Under the pieces are notes generated by a model. It saw nothing but the letters and a program-made list of their open reading frames with translations, was not told where the DNA came from and did no database searches. Source: an uncultured Ruminococcus sp. (lineage in GTDB: Bacteria > Bacillota > Clostridia > Oscillospirales > Ruminococcaceae). From it: DNA of 45,802 nucleotides. A program made the position numbers and the translations under genes. The stretch lies in assembly GCA_947624255.1 (NCBI GenBank), contig CANQJO010000015.1:1-45802 (forward strand). Reading direction: 5' to 3'. This document shows, in pieces, positions 7,955-15,139 of the stretch (its first letter is position 1; each line of letters starts with the position of its first letter).

Positions 7955-8773
7955 TCAGTCTGTCTCGATAACAGAAAGCTCCGGTCTGTTAAAAATTCTC
8001 GGAATGAAGATCATTCTCAGCGGCTTTGCAAGCCCCCTGCTGACGATGTGGACTGTACTGCCGTGATCGAACCTGCCGTTTGTATATTTTGGAAAAAGTC
8101 CCTGATCCGGCGCATAAAGTCCCTGATCCAGTATGCCCGGTATCCTCCATTGACCGGCGTGTGCATGACCTGAAAGCATAAGATCGAATTTGACGCTTCC
8201 GCTGTCAAGGTACTGACTGTACTGCTCGGGCTGATGTGCGATGAGAATATTATAATATTCGTTATCAAGCGTTGAAAAGCAGTCTTTCATCTGATTTTTG
8301 TAACCGGCCTCGATGACTCCGTATATGCGTATTTTCTGACCACGAACGCTCAGCTCCGAATATTTTCCCATGGGAATATTTATCCCGAGAGACTGCACCT
8401 CACGGAGAAAATCTTCATAATCATCACGGTTGCGTTCATGATTTCCCGGCATATAAAAGCACGGATATTTCTTCACCATATTCTTCATAAGGGTGAGAGC
8501 GTGCTTGGTTCCGCCCCATGTATCGAGTACATCACCGCCAAAAACAACGATATCGGGGTTTTCATTGTCTATTTTTTTTATTATTGATGATTGATCTGCT
8601 CCTCCGAAAAAGCAGTTATGCAGATCGGAGATAAATACCAGTTTAAGCCCACTGTCGATCTTTTCGGAGTGTATGTGGTATCTTTCGACCTTTAAGGCAA
8701 ATCCCCATGCATATAAGAATATTATTATCAGCATCGCTGTGAAGAGCAGCAGCAGCTTTCTTTTGCGTGTCAT
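7955..8773 (-). CDS. membrane-anchored metallophosphoesterase
   Basis: 272 aa. An N-terminal membrane anchor (about 8-25) is followed by a calcineurin-like phosphoesterase domain with the full set of metal ligands: D50 and H52 (SDLH), D81 (GGD), N111-H112 (PGNHE), H180 and H203/H205 in GHAHAGQ. This is the YkuE-like branch often annotated as a phosphohydrolase acting outside the membrane; the substrate is unknown. AAAGGAG lies eight bases before the ATG. It has its own likely promoter at 8817-8845 and is followed by a 275-bp gap before rlmB, so it is probably a separate transcription unit. Confidence 0.9.
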   Translation of the reverse strand: MTRKRKLLLLFTAMLIIIFLYAWGFALKVERYHIHSEKIDSGLKLVFISDLHNCFFGGADQSSIIKKIDNENPDIVVFGGDVLDTWGGTKHALTLMKNMVKKYPCFYMPGNHERNRDDYEDFLREVQSLGINIPMGKYSELSVRGQKIRIYGVIEAGYKNQMKDCFSTLDNEYYNILIAHQPEQYSQYLDSGSVKFDLMLSGHAHAGQWRIPGILDQGLYAPDQGLFPKYTNGRFDHGSTVHIVSRGLAKPLRMIFIPRIFNRPELSVIETD

Positions 8774-8816
8774 GTAATGCTCCTTTCATACAGCGCAGCA
8801 AATTCTCTTCAAAATT

Positions 8817-8845
8817 ATTATACAGCGCAAAGGCGGAAAACGCAA
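8817..8845 (-). promoter_or_regulatory. putative promoter of the metallophosphoesterase
   Basis: TATAAT (minus strand, 8817-8822) with TTGCGT 17 nt upstream (8840-8845). The -10 is perfect and the -35 weak; the same TTGC-type -35 recurs in two other promoters of the window. Confidence 0.5.
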
Positions 8846-8890
8846 TAGGCACATTTGATTTTTTGCATAAATTTTGCATTATATAGAACG

Positions 8891-8910
8891 CTCCCCACAG
8901 ATGCGGGGAG
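8891..8910 (-). terminator. weak terminator after the dockerin gene
   Basis: CTCCCC/GGGGAG, a 6-bp stem with an 8-nt loop, lies 16 bp past the stop codon of the dockerin gene. The following sequence on the minus strand (CGTTCTATATA) is only moderately U-rich. Confidence 0.4.
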
Positions 8911-8926
8911 TTATTCTGAGCGATCT

Positions 8927-9820
8927 CTATACATTCATATCTTCAAGATACTCTGCCATATCAAGTGTTCCGCTTGACGAGAGATATGTATAATAGTTCA
9001 GGATATATGATGCATCAACGGCACTTATCATGCAGTCGCCGTTCACATCGGCAGCAGCAGTCTCTGCCGGAGTGAGACCGCTCGCTCCCCCCGAGGAGAG
9101 GTTCGCATATGCCGCAAGCACTTGTGAAGCATCTGTTGCCTCGATTTTTCCCGAATTGTCCACATCTCCCGGATCACGGTCAGAAACAGCGATCTTCAGA
9201 TTTTTTGTATGATCGCCCGACGGATATGACATATCAATGGAAAGATCCTCGTCATTTCTGTAAAGAATGTTGCACCTGTCATTGTAATCGGTCATGAAAC
9301 AGATCTCGTGATCTCCGTATGAAACAGAGCTGTCAATGACAGCATCAAAGCCTGCAAGAGGATAGTCATTTGATGCCGTTCCCGTAAATGTCATGGCGTA
9401 GATATATGAAATTCCGGGATTGTACGTCACCGCCTGCATATTGTTTCCCGTGTTGGTATCCATCAGTATCTCGGAAGCCTTTTTGAACTCCGCATAAGGA
9501 CAGCCTCCCGATATTTTAAATGGATCGGTAAGACCGGAAAGTACGATATGCTCATCGGCACTCTGCCACTTCACCGTAACGATGCCTGCATTATCACGCT
9601 CATCATCAATGTAGACTCTTGACGTGACAGTAAGCGTATCTCCGGTAAAATCATTTGTGTTGATGTAAACCTTTCCGCCCGGCAGAATATCATAGCTGTC
9701 GCTTTTATCCGTCTCAAAGTAAAGAACGGGCATATATCCGCTGTACGAGGCATTTGCCGGCAGAGCGGCAGCTCCTGCAAGAATTGCGGCGGCAGATGCA
9801 AGTGATATTATTTTTTTCAT
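8927..9820 (-). CDS. secreted dockerin protein, unknown N-terminal module
   Basis: 297 aa. A clean signal peptide (residues 1-24, ALPANA cleavage) is followed by a ~185-residue beta-rich domain of unknown function, which begins with a pattern (PGGKVYINTNDFTGDTLTVTSRVYIDD) resembling cohesin- or adhesin-like beta-sandwich modules. Residues 218-283 form a type I dockerin with two calcium-binding repeats (GDVDNSGKIEATDAS and ADVNGDCMISAVDAS), so the protein should bind a scaffoldin cohesin on the cell surface. No catalytic motif is seen; it may be structural or carbohydrate-binding. AGGGGA precedes the ATG. The gene starts 11 bp after mtnN, with no promoter between, so the two are almost certainly co-transcribed. 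Confidence 0.88.
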   Translation of the reverse strand: MKKIISLASAAAILAGAAALPANASYSGYMPVLYFETDKSDSYDILPGGKVYINTNDFTGDTLTVTSRVYIDDERDNAGIVTVKWQSADEHIVLSGLTDPFKISGGCPYAEFKKASEILMDTNTGNNMQAVTYNPGISYIYAMTFTGTASNDYPLAGFDAVIDSSVSYGDHEICFMTDYNDRCNILYRNDEDLSIDMSYPSGDHTKNLKIAVSDRDPGDVDNSGKIEATDASQVLAAYANLSSGGASGLTPAETAAADVNGDCMISAVDASYILNYYTYLSSSGTLDMAEYLEDMNV

Positions 9821-9831
9821 TTCGATTTCCC

Positions 9832-10509
9832 CTATATTATTTCAGTCATTCGCAGAACGATCTCTGCGACACGCTTTGCGGCTATTTTCTCAAATTTTTC
9901 AAATGACATTGCTCCCTCATCATCGGCATTGTCGGAAATACACCTTACGCTCACATACGGCATTTTATTCAGGTAGCAGCAATGTCCCACTGCCGCACTC
10001 TCCATATCCACAGCATACGGGTCAAGGCGGCGGCGTATCTCATCTTTCACGGCATTGTCGGAAATAAACGCCTCTCCCGATACGATACGCCCACGGAAAC
10101 AGTCTACGGAAAACTCACCGCAGACCTTTTCAGCCGCAGCGATGAGCCTCTCATCAGCCTTGAAAGCTCCGCAGTACGGAGGATAATCCGTAAGAAAATG
10201 AAGATCAAGGTCGTGAGGAAGGACTTCTGTTGAAACCACGATATCGCAGACTTTTACACTGCTGTTCATTCCGCCGGCAATTCCCGTATTGATGACAAAA
10301 TCAGGCTGAAAGGCATCAATAGCTGTCTGAGTGCAAAGTGCCGCATTGACCTTTGCAATGCCGCAGCAGGCATTGATAAGCGTTTTTCCCTTGTAGGTAT
10401 TTATGTAGAAGTCAAAGCCGGAAAAGCTCTTTATTTCAGCCTCTCCCAAAATTTTCCTGATGTCTGAAAGTTCGGACGGCATTGCGCCGATCATTACGAT
10501 TTTTTCCAT
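9832..10509 (-). CDS. mtnN: 5'-methylthioadenosine/S-adenosylhomocysteine nucleosidase
   Basis: 225 aa, standard length for MtnN/Pfs. It hydrolyses MTA, SAH and 5'-deoxyadenosine to adenine plus the thioribose or deoxyribose product. It feeds methionine salvage and removes SAM by-products. Motifs: GAMPSEL with E13 matching the catalytic acid position, NTGIAGG (74-80), VDMESAAVGHCC with E170, and SDNAD with the catalytic Asp193. The start at 10509 is chosen because AAGGAG lies upstream of this ATG and it matches the family N-terminus; the longer frame runs into the promoter. It is the first gene of a two-gene unit with the dockerin protein. Confidence 0.95.
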   Translation of the reverse strand: MEKIVMIGAMPSELSDIRKILGEAEIKSFSGFDFYINTYKGKTLINACCGIAKVNAALCTQTAIDAFQPDFVINTGIAGGMNSSVKVCDIVVSTEVLPHDLDLHFLTDYPPYCGAFKADERLIAAAEKVCGEFSVDCFRGRIVSGEAFISDNAVKDEIRRRLDPYAVDMESAAVGHCCYLNKMPYVSVRCISDNADDEGAMSFEKFEKIAAKRVAEIVLRMTEII

Positions 10510-10549
10510 AAAAAGGTACTCCTTGTAAGTGTGATGTGTTCTGCAATAT

Positions 10550-10578
10550 ATTGTAGCACGAAAAGAGCGTAAAGTCAA
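10550..10578 (-). promoter_or_regulatory. promoter of mtnN-dockerin unit
   Basis: On the minus strand TTGACT (10573-10578) and TACAAT (10550-10555) are 17 nt apart, about 40 bp before the mtnN start. The palindromic repeat begins 12 bp upstream of the -35. Confidence 0.7.
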
Positions 10579-10589
10579 GACAGCGAATT

Positions 10590-10745
10590 ATACCGATCCT
10601 AAAAGCCGTGCAAAATCTGCGAACAGGCTGTGCCTTTTACAAGGAAAAGGGACGAAGCCGTACCGGCGTATGCCGGGTCACTTTGACGCAGTAAAAGATG
10701 TGGGAGCTTCGCAAAGGTTCACGGTTTTTAGAGTGAGATCGGTAT
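10590..10745. repeat. palindromic repeat element, copy A (156 bp)
   Basis: A long imperfect palindrome. The ends ATACCGATC and GATCGGTAT pair perfectly. Inside are CTAAAAgCCGTG/CACGGTTTTTAG, TGCGAA/TTCGCA, CTTTTAC/GTAAAAG and a central AAAGgGAC/GTCACTTT stem. It is about 70-75% identical to copy B at 21191-21351, in the same orientation. Its right end is five bases from the stop codon of the minus-strand response regulator gene, so it may serve as that operon's terminator. It contains no ORF. It could be a MITE-like element or a repeated structured RNA. Confidence 0.85.
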
Positions 10746-10750
10746 TGGTT

Positions 10751-11374
10751 CTACGCCATTACCTCCGTGTAATAATAGACCGCAAGCTGTGTTCTGTCAC
10801 GAAGTTCCAGTTTTTCAAGGAGTGCGCTTATATAGTTGCGGACCGTTCCCTCGCCGAGATAAAGCCTGCCTGATATTTCCTTGTTGCTGAGTCCGGCTGC
10901 TACGAGTTCCATTATCTCCTTTTCCTTAGAATTGATCCCATGCCCTGCAAAATCGTATTCCTCTCTTGTCTTCATAAGTCCCGGCAGCTTGTTCATAATT
11001 TTATCGCCGAAAACGCTCTGTCCTCTCATAACAGCCTCCAGTGCCGGAGCTATCCCCTCATAGTCCTGCTTGAGAATATATCCCTTTGCTCCCATGTTGA
11101 GTGCTTTGACAATATATTCATCGTCAGCAAATGTAGTCAGATAAATTATGCGTGCTTCCGGAAATTCATCAAGTATGCGCTGTCCGGCATCAATGCCGTT
11201 CATGCCCTCCATACGGATATCCATGAGCAAAACGTCCGGTCTGTACTGACGGAACAGTTCCACCGCTTCGTCACCGCTTCCGCCGATCGCCGCAACGGTT
11301 ATACCGGTGCTTTCAAGTATGGTTTTCAGTGACAGTGCCACGAGACTGTCATCATCAATTACTGCTATTTTCAT
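10751..11374 (-). CDS. NarL/LuxR-family response regulator
   Basis: 207 aa. The receiver domain (1-120) has the acidic pair D7/D8, phospho-acceptor D52 and switch lysine K102. A LuxR-type helix-turn-helix follows (about 145-205, SKEKEIMELVAAGLSNKEISGRLYLGEGTVRNYISALLEKL in its usual place). It should bind DNA when phosphorylated by the kinase encoded immediately upstream, whose frame it overlaps by 20 bp. Targets are unknown. It is the last gene of the ThiF-like/kinase/regulator operon. The palindromic repeat copy A begins five bases beyond its stop. Confidence 0.95.
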   Translation of the reverse strand: MKIAVIDDDSLVALSLKTILESTGITVAAIGGSGDEAVELFRQYRPDVLLMDIRMEGMNGIDAGQRILDEFPEARIIYLTTFADDEYIVKALNMGAKGYILKQDYEGIAPALEAVMRGQSVFGDKIMNKLPGLMKTREEYDFAGHGINSKEKEIMELVAAGLSNKEISGRLYLGEGTVRNYISALLEKLELRDRTQLAVYYYTEVMA

Positions 11375-12431
11375 ACCCCTGCCTCTTTATTATCATAAAT
11401 ATGCGGAAGCCGTTATTGTTTGTAAAGCTGATACTTCCGCCCACGCTCTCAGCACGCTCTTCCATTGTGCGAAGACCTATGCCTTCCTTTTTTATTTCTC
11501 CGCAGCTGCCGTTATCCTCTATCATCAGCTGATAAAATCCCGGATGCTCACGGAGAACAACATTCACCCTGTCTCCGTCGGAATGTTTCACCACGTTGGA
11601 AAGTCCCTCACGCACCACACCTGCCATACACAGCCTTATTTTTCCCGGAACATTTTCGCTCATATCATATTCCAGCCTGACTGTGAACCGTTTATCCACG
11701 GCATTTATACTATCCTGTACGAGTTTTTTCAGATCTATGGAATCATCATGCAGATCGTGAACGCTTTCACGTATACTTGTCATTGCATTGTTGAGAGTAT
11801 TTTTCAGTCCCTCGAGCGGCTCTTTAAGGCTCTCATCCTTATTGATTATTATGAGCGCTCCGGCTTGCAGAAGTGAGCGTGTGAGCATATGTCCCACGTT
11901 ATCATGTATCTCACGGGCGATCCTGTTTCGCTCACGCATTGTCGCAAGGTGTATCTCGTTATCATAAGCCTCCGCAAGACGGAGATTCTGTCCCGAAAGC
12001 TGCATATTCGCCTCAGCCGTTTTGTCACGCATCTGTGTGAGGTTTCCGACAGCTTTTTCAAGATGTGAGCTCCTGATGTATAATATGACCGCTGTCACCG
12101 CTGCGGCTGCCGTGATAAGAAGCTGCATGGAGGACAGCTCCCTCAGCCTGAAAAGTATCAATGCAGCAGGTATTGTCAGCCACCATTTTTTCTCACGGAG
12201 CGCATCATAGAGCATCAGCGGCAATGCGCAGAAAAATACGGGTACAGTTCCGCACAGAGCTGAACCCAAAGCTATTGTCAGAGCTGCACGCACTCCCGTA
12301 AGCATCTGCACCAGCGATGACAGCGCTACTGAAACGAGAAGTGCAGCAACAGGCACAGTGATATCATCAGCCATGCAAAAGCCTGCAAGACATATCAGCA
12401 ATATCGAGAGCTTGTCAATAAGACGGCTCAT
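11355..12431 (-). CDS. NarL-type sensor histidine kinase (HisKA_3)
   Basis: 358 aa. Residues 5-120 hold four or five closely packed membrane segments with almost no extracellular domain, so the signal is probably sensed in or near the membrane. A short coiled coil (about 123-165) leads to the HisKA_3 dimerisation domain with phospho-accepting H176 (IAREIHDNVGH). The ATPase domain has the N-box GLSNVVKHS and a short G-box (EDNGSCGEIKKEGIGLRTM). It is cognate to the overlapping downstream regulator. The start lies 24 bp after the ThiF-like gene stop, preceded by GGAGG-poor sequence (GGTGGAC), so translation may partly depend on coupling. Confidence 0.93.
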   Translation of the reverse strand: MSRLIDKLSILLICLAGFCMADDITVPVAALLVSVALSSLVQMLTGVRAALTIALGSALCGTVPVFFCALPLMLYDALREKKWWLTIPAALILFRLRELSSMQLLITAAAAVTAVILYIRSSHLEKAVGNLTQMRDKTAEANMQLSGQNLRLAEAYDNEIHLATMRERNRIAREIHDNVGHMLTRSLLQAGALIIINKDESLKEPLEGLKNTLNNAMTSIRESVHDLHDDSIDLKKLVQDSINAVDKRFTVRLEYDMSENVPGKIRLCMAGVVREGLSNVVKHSDGDRVNVVLREHPGFYQLMIEDNGSCGEIKKEGIGLRTMEERAESVGGSISFTNNNGFRIFMIIKRQGYENSSN

Positions 12432-12455
12432 GCAAGTCCACCTCTGTTCCGGAAT

Positions 12456-13223
12456 TCATATAATTGCAGAAACTGCTTTGCAGACAGGACAGTCTGATGT
12501 ATTCTTCGGGAGCTTTATTTTGCGGAATTCCATTGTCAGCCCATCGCATACGAGAAGATATCCTGTCAGAAGCTCACCCACACCGACGATGTATTTCACA
12601 GCTTCCATTGCCTGTAAACTGCCGATAACTCCGCACATTGCGCCAAGCACTCCGACCTGCTTGCAGGTGGGAACGGCGTCTTCCGGCGGCGGCTCTTTGA
12701 ATATGCAGCGGTAGCATGGTCCCTGCCCCGGAACGTATGTCATGAGCTGACCTTTCAGCTTTATGACACCTGCGTGTGAAAACGGCTTTTTTGCCGTTAC
12801 GCAGGCATCGTTTATCAGAAATTTTGCGGTGAAATTATCTGTGCAGTCAATAATGAAATCATAGTCAGCGATAAGCTCCGTAATGTTTTCCGAGGTGACG
12901 GAGGTACGGTATGTTTTTACCGTTATATCGGGATCTATTGCCTCAATTGTCTCCCTTGCGGAGCGCACCTTTGCCTTGCCTATATCCGATGCGGAGTGGA
13001 TTATCTGACGCTGAATGTTGGAAAGCTCCACCTCATCGGCATCAGCTATACCTATCGTACCCACACCTGCTGACGCAAGATACATCGCCGCCGGAGAGCC
13101 GAGACCGCCTGCTCCTATTATCAGCACTCTCGCATTCAGGAGCTTTTTCTGTCCGGTCTCTCCGATCTCCTCCAGAACGATATGGCGTGAATATCTCTTA
13201 AGCTGTTCATCAGTGAATTCCAT
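12456..13223 (-). CDS. ThiF/MoeB/HesA-family adenylyltransferase
   Basis: 255 aa E1-like enzyme that adenylates the C-terminus of a ubiquitin-like sulfur carrier (ThiS, MoaD or similar). The ATP-binding loop is GAGGLGS (37-43), followed by D61 and the R/Q contacts in NIQRQIIH. Zinc is held by two CxxC pairs, C170/C173 and C245/C248. C187 (PTCKQVG) is at the position of the catalytic or persulfide cysteine. The full family length is present, without a rhodanese domain. No sulfur-carrier gene (small protein ending GG) is adjacent, so whether it serves molybdopterin, thiamine or another pathway cannot be told. GGGAGG precedes the ATG. It leads an operon with the two-component pair. Confidence 0.92.
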   Translation of the reverse strand: MEFTDEQLKRYSRHIVLEEIGETGQKKLLNARVLIIGAGGLGSPAAMYLASAGVGTIGIADADEVELSNIQRQIIHSASDIGKAKVRSARETIEAIDPDITVKTYRTSVTSENITELIADYDFIIDCTDNFTAKFLINDACVTAKKPFSHAGVIKLKGQLMTYVPGQGPCYRCIFKEPPPEDAVPTCKQVGVLGAMCGVIGSLQAMEAVKYIVGVGELLTGYLLVCDGLTMEFRKIKLPKNTSDCPVCKAVSAII

Positions 13224-13303
13224 TGCAGAGACCTCCCTTTTATACCTGCCTGACAGATAGATGCATAATTTGCAGCCGCATTCCTCACGTTTGACGTAAT
13301 GTC

Positions 13304-13332
13304 ATTCTACCACCGCTTACATAGCGAGTCAA
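13304..13332 (-). promoter_or_regulatory. promoter of ThiF-like/two-component operon
   Basis: On the minus strand TTGACT (13327-13332) and TAGAAT (13304-13309), 17-nt spacing, about 80 bp before the start codon. Confidence 0.65.
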
Positions 13333-13407
13333 TAGGAGATGCGTGGGCTTCTCTGTTTTGTACAGTAAAGCAGCCTTTCTCCGAAAAAAGATGTACAATT
13401 TGCTTGA

Positions 13408-13436
13408 TTGACAAGTGAGAAAACGAGTAGTATAAT
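13408..13436 (+). promoter_or_regulatory. promoter of the TtcA-like gene
   Basis: TTGACA (13408-13413) and TATAAT (13431-13436) with 17-nt spacing, a perfect consensus. Its position rules out the longer reading frame beginning at 13408. Confidence 0.9.
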
Positions 13437-13488
13437 AAGGCATATAAAGCCTACCTATATAATGTGTTTTCAGAAAGGAATCGCTGAA

Positions 13489-14343
13489 ATGTCCATAAAT
13501 AAAAGTACGGACCGTGAGATAACGGATCGGGCAGAAAAAAGTATACAGCAAACATTTCACCGCACTCTGTGGAGCAAATTTGCCAAGGCTGTCATAACAT
13601 ATGATCTTGTCAGTCCCGGCGATAAGATCGCTGTCTGCATATCGGGCGGCAAGGACTCTATGCTGATGGCAAAGCTTTTTCAGGAAATGAAAAGGCATGA
13701 CAAAATAAATTTTGAGCCTGTGTTCCTTGTAATGGATCCCGGATACAGTCCGGAAAACAGAATGCTCATTGAGAAAAATGCCGCATCGTTGTCTGTTCCG
13801 ATAACAATATTTGAGACTGATATTTTCCGCTCCGTTTATAACGTTGACAAAAACGCCTGCTATCTCTGTGCAAGAATGCGCCGGGGACATCTTTATAAAA
13901 CGGCAAAGGATATGGGCTGCAATAAGATCGCTCTCGGACACCACTTTGATGATGTGATCGAAACAACTCTCATGAGTATGCTCTACGGCGGACAGATCCG
14001 CACAATGATGCCGAAGCTCCACAGCGATAATTTCGAGGGCATGGAGATCATACGCCCTATGTATCTTATCCGTGAAAAGGAAATATTGAAGTGGAGAGAT
14101 CATAACAATCTGCATTTTATTGAGTGCGCCTGCCGCTTTACGGAAGCGTGCAGCACCTGCGCTCCGGAAGAAACGGTATCAAAAAGGCAGGAAATAAAAC
14201 AGCTTATCGCACGGCTTAAAAAAACAAATCCGCAGGTAGAAAAAAATATTTTCAGAAGTGTCGAAAACGTTGATCTGAATGCGGTAATAAAATTCAAGTA
14301 TAAAAACGAGGTGCATAATTTTCTCGATCTTTATGATGCGTAG
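13489..14343 (+). CDS. TtcA-like tRNA thiolation ATPase
   Basis: 284 aa PP-loop ATPase of the TtcA/TtuA group, which adenylates a tRNA base and inserts sulfur using an Fe-S cluster. The PP-loop is SGGKDS (52-57). The CxxC pair C124/C127 is in CYLCARMRRG and matches TtcA. A C-terminal cluster C213, C215, C221, C224 supplies further possible cluster ligands. Conserved LGHHFDD (149-155) follows the family. Two extra cysteines near the C-terminal site differ from what I recall of E. coli TtcA, so the exact tRNA position (C32 2-thiocytidine or another) is not certain. AAAGGA lies upstream of the ATG at 13489. The gene is monocistronic, with its own consensus promoter. Confidence 0.88.
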   Translation: MSINKSTDREITDRAEKSIQQTFHRTLWSKFAKAVITYDLVSPGDKIAVCISGGKDSMLMAKLFQEMKRHDKINFEPVFLVMDPGYSPENRMLIEKNAASLSVPITIFETDIFRSVYNVDKNACYLCARMRRGHLYKTAKDMGCNKIALGHHFDDVIETTLMSMLYGGQIRTMMPKLHSDNFEGMEIIRPMYLIREKEILKWRDHNNLHFIECACRFTEACSTCAPEETVSKRQEIKQLIARLKKTNPQVEKNIFRSVENVDLNAVIKFKYKNEVHNFLDLYDA

Positions 14344-14382
14344 ACCGCATTGTGACAGATCGGGGCAGCACTGCAAAAAAGA

Positions 14383-14412
14383 ACAGATACTCCTCGGCAT
14401 CTGTCCCTCTTT
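14383..14412 (+). terminator. weak hairpin after the TtcA-like gene
   Basis: ACAGAT/ATCTGT (14383-14388 and 14399-14404) with a 10-nt loop and a C/T-rich tail, between convergent genes. The stem is short. Confidence 0.35.
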
Positions 14413-14451
14413 GTTATACGGCATTTTTTCGCAAAAAATATCTCCCTGCCG

Positions 14452-14946
14452 TTATTGCAGATCTATAGGAGTGCTGCTGTACTCCACATGGATATCATTG
14501 AAATTGAAGAGATCGTTATATTTGTCGATATCCTCCGGCGAGGCAGTAGCGAACTCTGTTACCGGCTCGATTATACTGTAGGCATCGTCGTCCTCCTTCA
14601 GCATCAGAGAGCCGTTTCTCTCCTGAAGTATCATAGTCCCGTCGGCGGTTTTTATCTCGATCTCGGTATCGCTGATCTCCTTCCATGTGCAGGTCTCATA
14701 CTCAGAGGGATCATCGAATGCCGAGCCGATCACACAGACACCGTTTGTTTTAAGCTCTATCTGCTGTGTTTCGTTCATGGGAATGCCGTTATAATCCTGC
14801 TGAACGTTCTCATCGTTCACTGTTTCGGTGAGCTGCCATTTGCCCTCGAATCTGCTTGGCACCCACGAGCTTTTATCTCCTTTTCCGCAGGCGCAGAGAC
14901 ACGCTCCCAAAGCAAGAGAGGCAGCAGCGCAGAGTATCCTTTTCAT
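14452..14946 (-). CDS. small lipoprotein, lipocalin-like size, unknown function
   Basis: 164 aa. A type II signal peptide (KR, hydrophobic 5-15) ends in overlapping lipobox choices, C16 (LGAC) or C20 (LCAC). The mature part is a ~140-residue soluble beta-rich domain with alternating hydrophobic strands, starting FEGKWQLTETVNDENVQ and containing Trp residues. This is the pattern of small calycin/lipocalin-like lipoproteins common in Clostridia. The function is unknown. AAAGGAGG precedes the ATG by ten bases. It has its own consensus promoter, divergent from the next lipoprotein gene. Confidence 0.85.
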   Translation of the reverse strand: MKRILCAAASLALGACLCACGKGDKSSWVPSRFEGKWQLTETVNDENVQQDYNGIPMNETQQIELKTNGVCVIGSAFDDPSEYETCTWKEISDTEIEIKTADGTMILQERNGSLMLKEDDDAYSIIEPVTEFATASPEDIDKYNDLFNFNDIHVEYSSTPIDLQ

Positions 14947-14987
14947 ATAAAGGTCCTCCTTTATGAAGATAATTATTCTTTGAAAAT

Positions 14988-15017
14988 ATTATAGCACAAA
15001 AGGTTGGAAAATGTCAA
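14988..15017 (-). promoter_or_regulatory. promoter of the 14.9-kb lipoprotein gene
   Basis: On the minus strand TTGACA (15012-15017) and TATAAT (14988-14993), both perfect, with 18-nt spacing. Confidence 0.8.
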
Positions 15018-15056
15018 TAGCAATGGTGAGCCGCTCACGGAAATCAATTTCCGTGC

Positions 15057-15085
15057 TTGCATTTTCTGTTGATACGTAGTATAAT
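15057..15085 (+). promoter_or_regulatory. promoter of the 15.1-kb lipoprotein-radA unit
   Basis: TTGCAT (15057-15062) and TATAAT (15080-15085), 17-nt spacing. The same pair of hexamers recurs at the yajC promoter. Confidence 0.65.
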
Positions 15086-15139
15086 TATAGTGCCGCTTTA
15101 CAGGCAGGCAGCAAACGCCAATGAGAGGAGTTTTCACCT

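Noticed and set aside
10590..10745. CRISPR repeat or tRNA-like structure
   Set aside because: There are only two distant copies of ~160 bp, no spacer pattern, and no acceptor/CCA or anticodon arm layout.
13285..14115. 276-codon minus-strand open frame
   Set aside because: It is antisense to the TtcA-like gene, whose PP-loop and cysteine motifs are clear.
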